From positions 5,208,001 through 5,272,000 of the forward strand of contig NZ_LT629797.1 of the NCBI RefSeq assembly GCF_900106015.1: 64,000 nt of DNA, in the 5' to 3' direction. The position numbers and the translations under genes were made by a program. Shown in pieces: positions 36,913-45,883 of this stretch; the first letter of the stretch is position 1; each line of letters starts with the position of its first letter. The stretch comes from Pseudomonas sihuiensis. GTDB taxonomy: Bacteria > Pseudomonadota > Gammaproteobacteria > Pseudomonadales > Pseudomonadaceae. Under the pieces are notes generated by a model. The model did no database searches, was not told the DNA's origin, and saw nothing but the letters and a program-made list of their open reading frames with translations.

Positions 36913-38505
36913 TCAGCTCAGTTTGCGCGGATGGGCGAAGGTGATGCGGAAGCAACTGCCGCCCCCTTCACGAGGTTTATAGTCGAGGCGGGCCTGGTTG
37001 CCCTGGCACAGCTCGCGAGAAATATACAGGCCGAGGCCGGTGCCCTTGTTGTCGGTGGTGTAGAAGGGCTCGAAGATGTGCTGCTCCTGCTCGGGCGGCA
37101 CGCCGGGGCCGTCGTCGAGGATTTCCAGCACCGGCAGGTCGCTGTTCTCGTCACGGAAAAGGCGCAGCCAGACCTGACCGATCTTGTGCTGCTTGGCACT
37201 ATAGCGTAGGCCGTTCTGCACCAGATTGGTCAGCACCTGGGTCAGCTGGTGCGGGTCCATGCGTGTCTGCAGGCTGCCGCCCTGGGTCTCCAGGTGGATC
37301 TGTCGGTTAGCTGGTGCCGAGCTGCGAAACTCGCTGGCGAAGCGGTGTAGCCAGTACTTCAGGTCGAGCAGTTGCGGTTCGGCCTGGCGCCTACGTGACA
37401 GTTGCAGAACGTTCTCGATCACCAGGTTCATGCGCTTGGAGTGATCCTGAATGATCTGTGCCAGGCGCTGGTCCGGGCCGTGCAGATCCTCCGACTCCTG
37501 CAGCAATTGCGCGGCATGGCTGATGGCGCCGAGCGGGTTGCGAATTTCGTGGGCGATGCCGGCGGTAAGGCGGCCGAGCGAGGCCAGCTTGAGTTGCTGC
37601 GCCTGCTGGGCGATCTGCGATATGTCGTCGAGAAACACCAGGGTATGTTGCTGATCGCCGCGTTGCAGGGAGATGAAACTGGGCTGTAGTACCGGCCCGT
37701 CGACCTGTGCCTGCAGGCTGTCCGGGCGTAGGGTTGGGTTATGCAGCCATTGTTGGAGGCGTTTGACCAGTTCTGGGCAGTGCGGATCGATGATCTTGCC
37801 GCTGAGTTCACCTCGCCCGAGCAGCTGCGTCGCGCCCTGGTTTGCCAGCAGTACGCGATGTTGGGTGTCGAGCACCAGAATGCCGGTGCGCATGCGCTGC
37901 AGGATCTGCTCGTTGAGTTCTTCCAGGCTGGCGACATCCGCTGCGCGTTGTTCGGCCAGGCTTTCGCTGACCTGCAGGCGGCGGGTGATGCCCTGGATGA
38001 ACAGGGCGCCGGCGAAGCACAGCGCGCCGAGGGCACCGGCCTGGACGTATTGTGCGGCAGCAGCGGGGCGGCTGAGGCTGAGGTAGAAGGTCAGGTAGAT
38101 CAGCGCCATCGCGGCAATGGCGGCGATCAGCAGGCCGATGCGGCCGCGCAGCAGGATATTGGCGATGGCCACGGCGACCACCAGCAGGTTGCCGATGCCG
38201 CTGGGCGTGCCGCCGGCTGCGTAGAACAGGGCCGAGAGGAATATCACGTCGACCAGCGCCAGGCTGAACAGCTGCACCAGGTGCTTGGGCTTTTGCACCA
38301 GCACGGCGATGAAGATGTTGAGGATCAGGTAGACCCAACTGCCTGTACGAAACAGCTCGATATGCACGACATCGAAAAACTGCTCGTCGAAGTTGCTGGA
38401 AATCAGCAGAACCAGGGCCAGGCCGATACTCAGGCGATAAAGATGGTAAAGCCTGAGAATGCGCCGTCCCTGGGTTCGGCTTGGTGTGCTGAGCTCAGCG
38501 TTCAC
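36913..38505 (-). CDS. pilS: Sensor histidine kinase PilS
   Basis: A 530-residue polar membrane kinase, the same length as in P. aeruginosa. Six TM helices (about residues 25-175), a PAS domain (about 195-300), HisKA with GIAHEIRNPLG (His319, the known phospho-acceptor) and HATPase with NLVQNGLRYS, DDGPGVPPE and GTGLGLYISREL. PilS senses PilA subunits in the membrane in P. aeruginosa. The start overlaps the end of the small PP0621-family gene by 11 bp. Confidence 0.96.
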   Translation of the reverse strand: MNAELSTPSRTQGRRILRLYHLYRLSIGLALVLLISSNFDEQFFDVVHIELFRTGSWVYLILNIFIAVLVQKPKHLVQLFSLALVDVIFLSALFYAAGGTPSGIGNLLVVAVAIANILLRGRIGLLIAAIAAMALIYLTFYLSLSRPAAAAQYVQAGALGALCFAGALFIQGITRRLQVSESLAEQRAADVASLEELNEQILQRMRTGILVLDTQHRVLLANQGATQLLGRGELSGKIIDPHCPELVKRLQQWLHNPTLRPDSLQAQVDGPVLQPSFISLQRGDQQHTLVFLDDISQIAQQAQQLKLASLGRLTAGIAHEIRNPLGAISHAAQLLQESEDLHGPDQRLAQIIQDHSKRMNLVIENVLQLSRRRQAEPQLLDLKYWLHRFASEFRSSAPANRQIHLETQGGSLQTRMDPHQLTQVLTNLVQNGLRYSAKQHKIGQVWLRLFRDENSDLPVLEILDDGPGVPPEQEQHIFEPFYTTDNKGTGLGLYISRELCQGNQARLDYKPREGGGSCFRITFAHPRKLS

Positions 38506-38731
38506 CTGTGTGTGGGCCTTGTTCGAGGTGAGCCTGGCTGCAGTACCACTGCTGATCCTGGCTCAGTGCCTGGGCCTTGGGGATGTGCACGCCACAATGC
38601 GCGCAGCGAACCATGGGCGCGGCGGCGTCCTCGGCTGCGCGCGTACGTTTGGGCTGGCTGATGAAACGGCGCCAGATCCAGATCGCGGCAAAGATGATGG
38701 CGACCCAGAACAGCAGGCGGAAAAGACCCAT
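38495..38731 (-). CDS. PP0621-family small membrane protein with Cys-rich domain
   Basis: A 78-residue protein with one N-terminal TM helix (MGLFRLLFWVAIIFAAIWIW) and a cytosolic tail with CAHC...YCSQAH, a likely small zinc-binding knuckle (CxxC-x18-C-x3-H). It is conserved upstream of pilS in Pseudomonas; function unknown. The overlap with pilS suggests co-transcription. Confidence 0.8.
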   Translation of the reverse strand: MGLFRLLFWVAIIFAAIWIWRRFISQPKRTRAAEDAAAPMVRCAHCGVHIPKAQALSQDQQWYCSQAHLEQGPHTGER

Positions 38732-38889
38732 ATCGTGCTCTTTTGTTCGTTGAAAGTCGGCAGTTTAGCCAAGCCGAGTGCATTGGCACAGTGCAGCGAA
38801 GGCAGCGTGTGAGCTGTTTCCTCGCGGCAGGGCGGTTGATGCTTGCAGGCCTGAAATACCGGGCATGAAAAAGGTTCTTCGCATATTTT

Positions 38890-39590
38890 GGGGAAAGTGC
38901 GGGTTGATACTGGACTGGCAAGTTTGTGTGCGTAGCGCTTACTGACTTAGCACTATCCATTACCGCGTGCACTGAACGTTTGGGGTGCCAAAGAAGGGCA
39001 CCCCGACATCCGGGTTTCGCTACGCGAAACTTCCCTCGCTCCGGCGCTGCTCTGGGGGCCGGCTTACAAGGGACGTCCCTGGCCCTTTAAGCGGGGCCGC
39101 CATCGGTATCTCGCCGCATCCATGCGGCTCGTCCCCCTGCGCAACACCTCCACTCGGCCTCCTGAAGGGGACCAGGTCGCGAGCTTGCGACATCTCTGGA
39201 AGATCAAAGTCGGTAGCGTTTGGCTTTTGCTCTTGATGCACGATCTCACAGACGACGCCCAAGTCCCCTTCAGGAGGCCGAGTGGAATCGCCGTGGAAAG
39301 GGTTGAGCGACATGGATGTCGCGAGAGCTGCGATGGGCCAGGGATGGCCCTTCGTGGCGTGCCCCTGGAGCGGTGATGGAGCGAGGGAACCCCGGCGCAG
39401 CAGGGCGGGGGCGCCTAGCTCGGATGGTGGGGTGCCCTTCTCTTTGGTCACTTTCTCTTGGACAAGCAAGAGAAAGTGACTCGCCCGTAAGGGGCGAAAC
39501 CCATCAGGTCAGGCGGCGTGCTAATGGATAATGCCAGGTCATCGACAGCTAACACGTAGTTGCCAGTCCGGTGTCAAGCGTATCTTCCCC
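38890..39590. repeat. About 0.7-kb imperfect palindromic intergenic element
   Basis: The gap 38732-39809 has no credible gene. Within it the outer ends mirror each other: TTGATACTGGACTGGCAA (from 38904) against the complement of TTGCCAGTCCGGTGTCAA (39560-39577), and GGGGAA (38890) against TTCCCC (39585). Further in, AAGGGCACCCC (38994-39004) mirrors GGGGTGCCCTT, and a perfect 24-bp pair starts TCCACTCGGCCTCCTGAAGG (39149-39172 against 39263-39286). The right half also holds CACTTTCTCTTG GACAAG CAAGAGAAAGTG (39449-39478). Reading frames here lack ribosome sites and look like artefacts of the repeat. Segment 38732-38889 shows nothing recognisable. Confidence 0.7.
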
Positions 39591-39630
39591 GCGATAACGC
39601 GAAGAGCCATGAAAAAGGGAGGCCGTAGCC

Positions 39631-39776
39631 CAATGTCGATCAGATAAGCTTGCCGAAGCGGTCTTTCGTAGGAGCCCCGCCCCGGGGCGAAGCTTTTCAA
39701 TCGCGTATCGCCCTGGTTCGCGGCGGGGCGCCGCTCCTACCCATTGGCAGCGTCGACGCTTAACTGACAGACATTA
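39631..39776. mobile_element. 146-bp IS4-type MITE carrying a REP, copy 2
   Basis: Identical to 13745-13890 except for two substitutions (CAATGTCG for CAATGCCG, and GCCGAAG for GCCAAAG). It is flanked by the direct repeat GGCCGTAGCC (10 bp). The internal family B REP is at 39668-39740. It ends 33 bp before the bamD stop codon. Near-identity to copy 1 with different target duplications indicates recent independent transposition. Confidence 0.85.
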
Positions 39777-39809
39777 GGCCGTAGCCTCCCTCGTTCAGTC
39801 ACGCTGCGC

Positions 39810-40802
39810 TCAGTCGAACAGGCCGAAGGTCAGGTAGCTCCAGATCGAGCGCTTCTTCGCCGTTTCGCCGGTTTTGGCGTCCTGCTGCAGTTCACGCGGG
39901 ATCTGCTGTGCGGCGTCTTCATACTGGCGGATGACGTCCTGGCTGGCGCGGGTTTCGCCCGGTGGCAGCGGCGTTTCGGTTTCGATCAGACCCAGGGTGG
40001 CCTTGGCTAGCCAGGATCGGTTGTCGGCTTCTTCTTCGCGCGGGACGAACTGGCCGTTCTCCAGGCTCGGGTGATCGGGGTAGTTGAGCTTGAGGGTTTC
40101 CAGGCTGGTGGCTGCCAGATCGTCCAGCGACAGGCGCTGGTAGGCCTCGGTCATGATCGCCAGGCCGTCACCGACCGACGGGGTTTCCTGGAAGTTCTCC
40201 ACTACGTAGCGGCCACGGTTGGCGGCGGCGACGTAAGCCTGGCGGGTGAGGTAATAGTGGCCAACGTGGATTTCGTAGGCAGCCAACAGGTTGCGCAGGT
40301 AGATCATGCGCTGCTTGGCATCCGGCGCGTAGCGACTGGTCGGGTAACGGCTGGTGAGCTGGGCGAACTCGTTGTAGGAGTCGCGCGCGGCGCCCGGGTC
40401 ACGCTTGGTCATGTCCAGCGGCAGGAAGCGCGCCAGCAGGCCGCGGTCCTGGTCGAAGGAGGCCAGACCCTTGAGGTAATAGGCGTAGTCGACGTTGGCG
40501 TGCTGCGGGTGCAGGCGGATGAAGCGCTCGGCAGACGACTTGGCGGCCTCCGGCTCGGCGTTCTTGTAGTAGGCGTAGATCAGTTCCAGCTGCGCCTGCT
40601 CGGCGTAGCGGCCGAACGGGTAGCGCGACTCCAGCGCCTTGAGTTTGGCGATGGCCTGGGTGTAGCTGCGGTTGTCCAGGTCGGCCTGGGCCTGCTGGTA
40701 CAGCTCCACCTCGCTGAGGTTTTCATCGACCTCCGGCTGCTTGGATGAGCAGGCGGCGGTAAGGGCGAGGATGGCGATCAGCAGCAGGTGTTTCACTTGC
40801 AT
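39810..40802 (-). CDS. bamD: Outer-membrane assembly lipoprotein BamD
   Basis: 330 residues. A lipoprotein signal ([18 protein letters not shown], Cys18 lipidated) is followed by five TPR-like repeats ([39 protein letters not shown] and so on). It is an essential subunit of the BAM complex that folds beta-barrels such as AlgE. The C-terminal 70 residues are a longer, charged tail typical of Pseudomonas (PA4545, ComL). It is divergent from rluD. Confidence 0.95.
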   Translation of the reverse strand: MQVKHLLLIAILALTAACSSKQPEVDENLSEVELYQQAQADLDNRSYTQAIAKLKALESRYPFGRYAEQAQLELIYAYYKNAEPEAAKSSAERFIRLHPQHANVDYAYYLKGLASFDQDRGLLARFLPLDMTKRDPGAARDSYNEFAQLTSRYPTSRYAPDAKQRMIYLRNLLAAYEIHVGHYYLTRQAYVAAANRGRYVVENFQETPSVGDGLAIMTEAYQRLSLDDLAATSLETLKLNYPDHPSLENGQFVPREEEADNRSWLAKATLGLIETETPLPPGETRASQDVIRQYEDAAQQIPRELQQDAKTGETAKKRSIWSYLTFGLFD

Positions 40803-40939
40803 GGCGGCTTGCGTCCCTGTGACGGCCGCGCGGCCGTCCTGTTATGATGAGCGCCCCCGGAACCCCTGGGGCAAAGACGCAGTATTTAACCACAAGCCTG
40901 TCGCCGAAACCAAAGGCCTGGCTCCCGCCGTTGCCTAAG

Positions 40940-41914
40940 ATGACTTCTATAAACAAACAGCTAATTCAACTCCAGGCCGTCGTTCCCTTTGAACAAGGCG
41001 GTCAACGCCTCGACCAGGTGGCTGCGCAGCTGTTTGGCGAGTTCTCCCGTTCGCGCCTTTCCACCTGGATCAAGGAAGGTCGCCTGACTGTCGATGGCAC
41101 CGTGGCACGCCCGCGCGACACCGTGCATGCCGGCTCGACCCTGGTACTCGATGCCGAGCAGGAAGCGCAGGGCGAGTGGGTCGCGCAGGACATCGAACTG
41201 AACATCGTCTATGAAGACGAACACCTGCTGGTGATCGACAAGCCAGCGGGGCTGGTGGTGCATCCGGCTGCCGGGCATGCCGACGGCACCCTGCTCAACG
41301 CGTTGCTGCACCACGTACCGGATATCGTCAATGTGCCGCGTGCCGGTATCGTCCATCGCCTGGACAAGGACACCACCGGCCTGATGGTGGTGGCCAAGAC
41401 TCTGCAGGCGCAGACCAACCTGGTCGAGCAACTGCAGAAGCGTACCGTCAGCCGCATCTATGAATGCATCTGCATCGGCATGATCACCGCCGGCGGCACC
41501 ATCGATGCGCCCATTGGTCGCAGCTCCAGCCAGCGCCAGCGCATGGCGGTGACCGATGGCGGCAAGCCAGCGATCAGTCACTACCGCGTGCTCGAGCGCT
41601 ACCGTTCGCACACCCATGTGCGGGTCAAGCTGGAAACCGGGCGCACGCACCAGATTCGTGTGCACATGAGCCACGTTGGCTATCCGCTGGTGGGCGATCC
41701 GGTCTATGCCGGGCGTTTCCGCATTCCGCCAGCCTCCAGCCCGACCCTGGTGCAGAGCCTCAAGGAGTTTCCGCGTCAGGCCCTGCATGCGCGTTTCCTC
41801 GAACTGGATCATCCAGCCACCGGCCAGCGCATGAAGTGGGAGTCGGAACTGCCGGGTGATCTGGTCTGGCTGCTGACCCTGCTGCGTCAGGATCGCGAGG
41901 CGTTCGTCGGGTGA
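40940..41914 (+). CDS. rluD: 23S rRNA pseudouridine synthase RluD
   Basis: A 324-residue enzyme that modifies U1911, U1915 and U1917 of 23S rRNA helix 69 (E. coli numbering). An N-terminal S4 domain (RLDQVAAQLFGEFSRSRLSTWI) is followed by the RluA-type catalytic domain with HRLDKDTTGLMVVAKT (Asp142 catalytic). The ATG at 40940 gives a start 12 codons before the S4 domain. It overlaps pgeF by 4 bp (GTGA). Confidence 0.96.
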   Translation: MTSINKQLIQLQAVVPFEQGGQRLDQVAAQLFGEFSRSRLSTWIKEGRLTVDGTVARPRDTVHAGSTLVLDAEQEAQGEWVAQDIELNIVYEDEHLLVIDKPAGLVVHPAAGHADGTLLNALLHHVPDIVNVPRAGIVHRLDKDTTGLMVVAKTLQAQTNLVEQLQKRTVSRIYECICIGMITAGGTIDAPIGRSSSQRQRMAVTDGGKPAISHYRVLERYRSHTHVRVKLETGRTHQIRVHMSHVGYPLVGDPVYAGRFRIPPASSPTLVQSLKEFPRQALHARFLELDHPATGQRMKWESELPGDLVWLLTLLRQDREAFVG

Positions 41915-42642
41915 GTGCCCACGACTGGCTGACGCCCGACTGGCCTGCGCCAGCCAATGTGCGCGCCTGTGTTACCACGCGCAGCGGCGGCGTTAGCATC
42001 GCGCCGTTCGATACCTTCAACCTCGGTGATCATGTCGAGGACGATCCGGCCGCAGTAGCGAGCAACCGTCAGCATCTGGTCGATACGCTCGGCTGCCAGC
42101 CTGCCTGGCTGCGCCAGGTGCACGGCATCGTGGTGGCAGAGGCCGATCCGGCGAGGGTCATCGAAGCCGATGGCAACTGGACTGCTACGCCGAGTATCGC
42201 CTGCACGGCGATGACCGCCGACTGCCTGCCAGCGCTGTTCTGTGACCGCGCCGGTACCCGCGTGGCAGCGGCCCATGCCGGTTGGCGTGGGCTGGCTGGT
42301 GGTGTGCTGGAGGCGACAGTCAAAGCCCTGGATGTCGCGCCGCAAGAGCTGCTGGTCTGGCTCGGCCCGGCCATCGGCCCGACTGCGTTCGAAGTTGGGG
42401 CTGAAGTGCGCGAGGCCTTCGTGCAACAGCATGCCGAGGCTGCTGCGGCGTTTGTGCCCGGCGCCAACGCTGGCAAGTTCATGGCTGATATCTACCAACT
42501 GGCGCGCATTCGCCTGGCCGCCATCGGCGTGACCGCGGTCAGCGGTGGTGGGCTGTGCACCTACAACGACCCGCGTTTCTACTCCTATCGCCGCAGTGCG
42601 CGCACCGGGCGTTTCGCTTCGCTGATCTGGCTGCAGCCTTGA
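41911..42642 (+). CDS. pgeF: Peptidoglycan editing factor PgeF (YfiH, laccase domain)
   Basis: A 243-residue multicopper-oxidase-fold protein. Metal-site residues are in RQVHG, MTADCLPALFCD, AAHAGWRGL and GPAIGPTAFEVG. In E. coli, YfiH removes misincorporated Ser-containing peptidoglycan precursors; relatives show purine nucleoside phosphorylase activity. GTG start, coupled to rluD. Corresponds to PA4543. In P. aeruginosa clpB follows; here it is replaced by a TetR gene, so a rearrangement breakpoint lies just downstream. Confidence 0.93.
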   Translation: MSAHDWLTPDWPAPANVRACVTTRSGGVSIAPFDTFNLGDHVEDDPAAVASNRQHLVDTLGCQPAWLRQVHGIVVAEADPARVIEADGNWTATPSIACTAMTADCLPALFCDRAGTRVAAAHAGWRGLAGGVLEATVKALDVAPQELLVWLGPAIGPTAFEVGAEVREAFVQQHAEAAAAFVPGANAGKFMADIYQLARIRLAAIGVTAVSGGGLCTYNDPRFYSYRRSARTGRFASLIWLQP

Positions 42643-42648
42643 GCTTGA

Positions 42649-42700
42649 GGGCGGGTGAAACCCGCCGCACGCATGGCTGGCGGGTTGCACCCGCCCTACG
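42649..42700. repeat. REP palindrome, family C
   Basis: GGGCGGGTGAAACCCGCC ... GGCGGGTTGCACCCGCCCTACG, 7 bp after pgeF, at the likely rearrangement breakpoint. Confidence 0.8.
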
Positions 42701-42749
42701 TTTTCTAATCCTTAATCACCAATATCAATAGTGCTGTCGCGAGCGAGAC

Positions 42750-42757
42750 GACCGGTC
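42750..42757. promoter_or_regulatory. Candidate operator of the TetR gene
   Basis: GACCGGTC, a perfect 8-bp palindrome just upstream of the tetR start. NemR-type repressors bind GACC/GGTC dyads, so autoregulation is plausible. Short site, weak evidence. Confidence 0.35.
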
Positions 42758-42771
42758 ATATGCTTGGCGCC

Positions 42772-43362
42772 ATGAACAGCATTCGACTCGACAAGCGCGA
42801 CTTGATCCTGAGCAAAGGCTCGGCGGTGATGACGCGGCGCGGTTATCACGGCACCGGCGTACTGGAAATCGTCCAGGCCGCCGGGATTCCCAAGGGCAGC
42901 TTCTATCACTACTTCGCCAGCAAGGAAGACTTCGCCCTGCAGGCGCTGGCCTTCATCTATCGGCCGCGGCTGGCGCGTTATGGCCAGGCGCTGAATGATC
43001 CGGCGCTGAGCCCGCGTGCACGCATCCTCGCTTATTACCTTGACCTGCTGGCGCACTTCGCTCGGCAGGAGACGCCGCAGTACCACTGCTTCATCGGCAG
43101 CCTGAGTTTCGAGATGAGCGAGATGCTGCCGGCGATCGGCGCCGAGGTCGCGGCCATTCAGCAGGCCTCGGTGGACATCCTGCGCGACTGCCTGGAGCAG
43201 GCGCAGGCCGCCAGCGAACTTCCGGCTGACGAGGACTGCGGCAACCTCGCCACCTTCATCAGCGACGCCTGGCAGGGTGTGCTGGCGCGGCTCAAGGTGG
43301 GCCGCAACCTGCAGCCGCTGGAAGCTTTCGTCAACCGCCTGGAGCGTTTGCTGCAGGCCTGA
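42772..43362 (+). CDS. TetR-family regulator, NemR/AcuR-like
   Basis: A 196-residue repressor. The N-terminal HTH includes GYHGTGVLEIVQAAGIPKGSFYHYFASKEDFA, the typical TetR pattern; the C-terminal ligand-binding domain resembles TetR_C NemR/AcuR types (QYHCFIGSLSFEMSEMLP). Two ATGs are possible (42760 and 42772), neither with a good ribosome site; 42772 is where homology starts. It is followed 24 bp later by an old-yellow-enzyme gene, the nemR-nemA arrangement known for response to reactive electrophiles. Confidence 0.88.
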   Translation: MNSIRLDKRDLILSKGSAVMTRRGYHGTGVLEIVQAAGIPKGSFYHYFASKEDFALQALAFIYRPRLARYGQALNDPALSPRARILAYYLDLLAHFARQETPQYHCFIGSLSFEMSEMLPAIGAEVAAIQQASVDILRDCLEQAQAASELPADEDCGNLATFISDAWQGVLARLKVGRNLQPLEAFVNRLERLLQA

Positions 43363-43386
43363 TTACCGTTCAACCCCAGAGGAAAG

Positions 43387-44499
43387 ATGATGAGCGCTCC
43401 CGTTCAAGCCCTGTTCGCCCCGTTCCGCCTCGGTAACCTGGAGTTGCCGACCCGTGTGGTCATGGCGCCGATGACCCGCTCCTTCTCGCCCGGTGGCGTG
43501 CCCAACGCCAAGGTCATCGAGTACTACCGCCGCCGTGCTGCGGCGGGTGTCGGCCTGATCGTCACCGAAGGCACCACGGTCGGGCACAAGGCGGCCAACG
43601 GCTACCCGCACGTGCCGCGTTTCTATGGCGAAGACGCCCTGGCCGGCTGGAAGCAGGTGGTCGACGCGGTGCATGCCGAAGGCGGCAAGATCGTCCCGCA
43701 GCTCTGGCACGTGGGTAACGTGCGCAAGCTGGGCACCGAGCCGGATGCCAGCGTGCCCGGCTATGGCCCGATGGAGAAGGTCAAGGACGGCCAGGTGGTC
43801 GTGCATGGCATGACCCAGGCCGATATCGACGAAGTGATCGCCGCCTTCGCCCAGGCCGCGCGCGATGCCCAGGCCATCGGCATGGACGGTGTGGAGATCC
43901 ACGGTGCCCACGGCTACCTGATCGACCAGTTCTTCTGGGAGGGCAGCAACCAGCGTACCGACGGCTATGGTGGTGACCTGGCGGCGCGTTCGCGTTTCGC
44001 CATCGAGCTGATCCAGGCCGTGCGCGCTGCGGTCGGCCCGGACTTCCCGATCATCCTGCGTTACTCGCAGTGGAAGCAGCAGGATTACACCGCGCGCCTG
44101 GTGCAGACTCCGGAGCAGCTGGAGGCCTTCCTCAAGCCGCTGTCCGATGCCGGCGTGGACATCTTCCATTGCTCGACGCGCCGCTTCTGGGAGCCGGAGT
44201 TCGAAGGCAGCGACCTCAACCTGGCCGGCTGGACGCGCAAGCTCACCGGCAAGCCGACCATCACTGTCGGCAGTGTCGGCCTGGATGGCGAGTTCCTGCA
44301 GTTCATGGTCAAGACCGACAAGGTGGCCGAGCCGGCCAGTCTCGAGAATCTGCTCGAGCGCCTGAACAAGGAGGAGTTTGATCTCGTCGCCGTGGGCCGC
44401 GCGCTGCTGGTCGACCCGGATTGGGCGCTGAAGGTGCGTGAAGGCCGCGAGCAGGACATCCTGCCGTTCAGCCGTGATGCGCTGACCACGCTGGTCTGA
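43387..44499 (+). CDS. Alkene reductase / NADH:flavin oxidoreductase (old yellow enzyme)
   Basis: A 370-residue FMN-dependent TIM barrel. The active-site pair is in EIHGAHGYLIDQFFW, with His-His as in NemA/YqjM-like enzymes rather than His-Asn. RYSQWKQQDYTARL carries the Arg-containing FMN contact, and FDLVAVGRALLVDPDW is the phosphate loop. These enzymes reduce activated C=C bonds, nitro compounds and quinones. An AGGAAAG site precedes the ATG. Likely in one operon with the TetR gene; the substrate is not predictable. A terminator follows. Confidence 0.92.
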   Translation: MMSAPVQALFAPFRLGNLELPTRVVMAPMTRSFSPGGVPNAKVIEYYRRRAAAGVGLIVTEGTTVGHKAANGYPHVPRFYGEDALAGWKQVVDAVHAEGGKIVPQLWHVGNVRKLGTEPDASVPGYGPMEKVKDGQVVVHGMTQADIDEVIAAFAQAARDAQAIGMDGVEIHGAHGYLIDQFFWEGSNQRTDGYGGDLAARSRFAIELIQAVRAAVGPDFPIILRYSQWKQQDYTARLVQTPEQLEAFLKPLSDAGVDIFHCSTRRFWEPEFEGSDLNLAGWTRKLTGKPTITVGSVGLDGEFLQFMVKTDKVAEPASLENLLERLNKEEFDLVAVGRALLVDPDWALKVREGREQDILPFSRDALTTLV

Positions 44500-44540
44500 G
44501 TCCGTTTCTATCGGGCGCCGCGATCCGGCGCCCCATTTTC

Positions 44541-44566
44541 AGCCCCGGCACATCGGGGCTTTTTTA
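44541..44566. terminator. Terminator after the OYE gene
   Basis: AGCCCCG GCACAT CGGGGCT followed by TTTTTT. Confidence 0.85.
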
Positions 44567-44595
44567 CATCTGCATGTTTTGAGTGGATGTGATCA

Positions 44596-44652
44596 CGTAG
44601 GGCGGGTGCAACCCGCCAGATTGTCTCAGTGGCGGGTTTCACCCGGCCTACG
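44596..44652. repeat. REP palindrome, family C, overlapping the glycosyltransferase end
   Basis: CGTAGGGCGGGTGCAACCCG ... GGCGGGTTTCACCCGGCCTACG. Its right half (44626-44652) is the 3' end of the glycosyltransferase coding sequence, giving the tail ARRPGETRH. Confidence 0.85.
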
Positions 44653-45825
44653 GGCAAGCTCCGTGCTGACGCAGAGGTGCGCTGGCTGCATGGCGCTGCG
44701 CAGGTGCTGTTCGAACAGCGCGACGATGCCATCCCAACTGAGGTGGCTGGCATGTCGGCGGGCATTGAGGCGGATGCGCCGCAACACTTCCGCCTCTTCC
44801 AGCAGCTCACAGGCGGCTTCGCAGAAGCCTGCCTCGTCACCGGGGCGGGCGAGCATGCCGTTGTGCCCGTGATGGATATGCTGGGCGGCCGCAGCCTGGT
44901 CGAACGCCACCACGCCGAGGCTCGATACCAGGGCTTCCAGCACCACGTTGCCGAAGGTTTCCGAGAGGCTGGGAAACAGGAACAGATCGCCCGAGGCGTA
45001 GTGCGTGGCCAACGCTTCACCGCGCTGCAGGCCGCAGAATAGCGCGTCTGGTAGTTGCGCCTGGAGGTTGGCGCGCAGCGGCCCGTCGCCGACCAAAATC
45101 AACCGCATGCGGCGCTGCGGATGAGCTGTCTGCAGGGCGTGGAAGGCTTTTACCAGCAGGCCAAGGTTCTTCTCTGCCGCCAGGCGACCTACATGCAGCA
45201 CGGCCAGATCATCCGGCCCCAGGCCCCAGCTTTCGCGCAGGGCGTCGCTGCGTCGGCGTGGGTGGAACAGCTGGCTGTCGACACCACGGGCGAGCAGGGC
45301 CAGGCGTTCGAAGTCGCGGCGTTCGAGGTCGACCTTCTGGCCGATGCTCGGCACCAGCGTCAGCTGCGTGCGGTTGTGAAACCAGCGCAGGTAGTTGGTC
45401 ATGGCCCGGGTCAGCAGGCCGATGCCGTAGTGCCCGGTGTACTGCTGGAAATTGGTGTGAAAACCGCTGACCACTGGGATCGCCAGGCGCCTGGCCGCGC
45501 GCAAGGCGGACAGGCCAAGCGGGCCTTCGGTGGCGATGTAGAGCACGTCCGGTCGCTGCCGTTGCCAGCGCCTGAGCAGCTTGTGCAGGGATGACTGACC
45601 CCATTGCAGGCCGGGGTAGCCAGGTAACGGCCAGCCGCGGGTCAGCAGCAGGTCATCGTCGGAGTCTTGCGTGAGGTCGATGTCCTGGCGCGGCCGTATC
45701 AGTTGCACGCGGTGGCCACGGCTACGCAGGCCGTCGACCAGGCGACCGAGGGTGTTGGCCACGCCGTTGATTTCCGGCGGGAAGGTTTCGCTGATCAGCG
45801 CGATATGCAGAGACGGTGCGTTCAT
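44626..45825 (-). CDS. GT4-family glycosyltransferase
   Basis: A 399-residue GT-B fold enzyme. The N-terminal domain starts LHIALISETFPPEINGVANTL, a hallmark of GT4 mannosyl/glucosyltransferases such as MgtA or diacylglycerol glucosyltransferases. The C-terminal domain has the donor site (HVGRLAAEKNLGLLVKAF, LFLFPSLSETFGNVVLEAL). The acceptor may be a diacylglycerol or phosphatidylinositol-like lipid; inference only. The ATG at 45825 gives the family start. The last nine residues are encoded by a REP sequence and differ from what I expect of homologues. Confidence 0.87.
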   Translation of the reverse strand: MNAPSLHIALISETFPPEINGVANTLGRLVDGLRSRGHRVQLIRPRQDIDLTQDSDDDLLLTRGWPLPGYPGLQWGQSSLHKLLRRWQRQRPDVLYIATEGPLGLSALRAARRLAIPVVSGFHTNFQQYTGHYGIGLLTRAMTNYLRWFHNRTQLTLVPSIGQKVDLERRDFERLALLARGVDSQLFHPRRRSDALRESWGLGPDDLAVLHVGRLAAEKNLGLLVKAFHALQTAHPQRRMRLILVGDGPLRANLQAQLPDALFCGLQRGEALATHYASGDLFLFPSLSETFGNVVLEALVSSLGVVAFDQAAAAQHIHHGHNGMLARPGDEAGFCEAACELLEEAEVLRRIRLNARRHASHLSWDGIVALFEQHLRSAMQPAHLCVSTELARRPGETRH

Positions 45826-45883
45826 AGGCCCAGTCTCTGCCCGGGTCATGTAGTGCACATGACGTTTCGATTGCGGTTATGTG

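Noticed and set aside
39020..39469. 149-codon frame in the gap before bamD
   Set aside because: Lies in the imperfect palindrome; no ribosome site, and similar frames appear on both strands because the arms are complementary.
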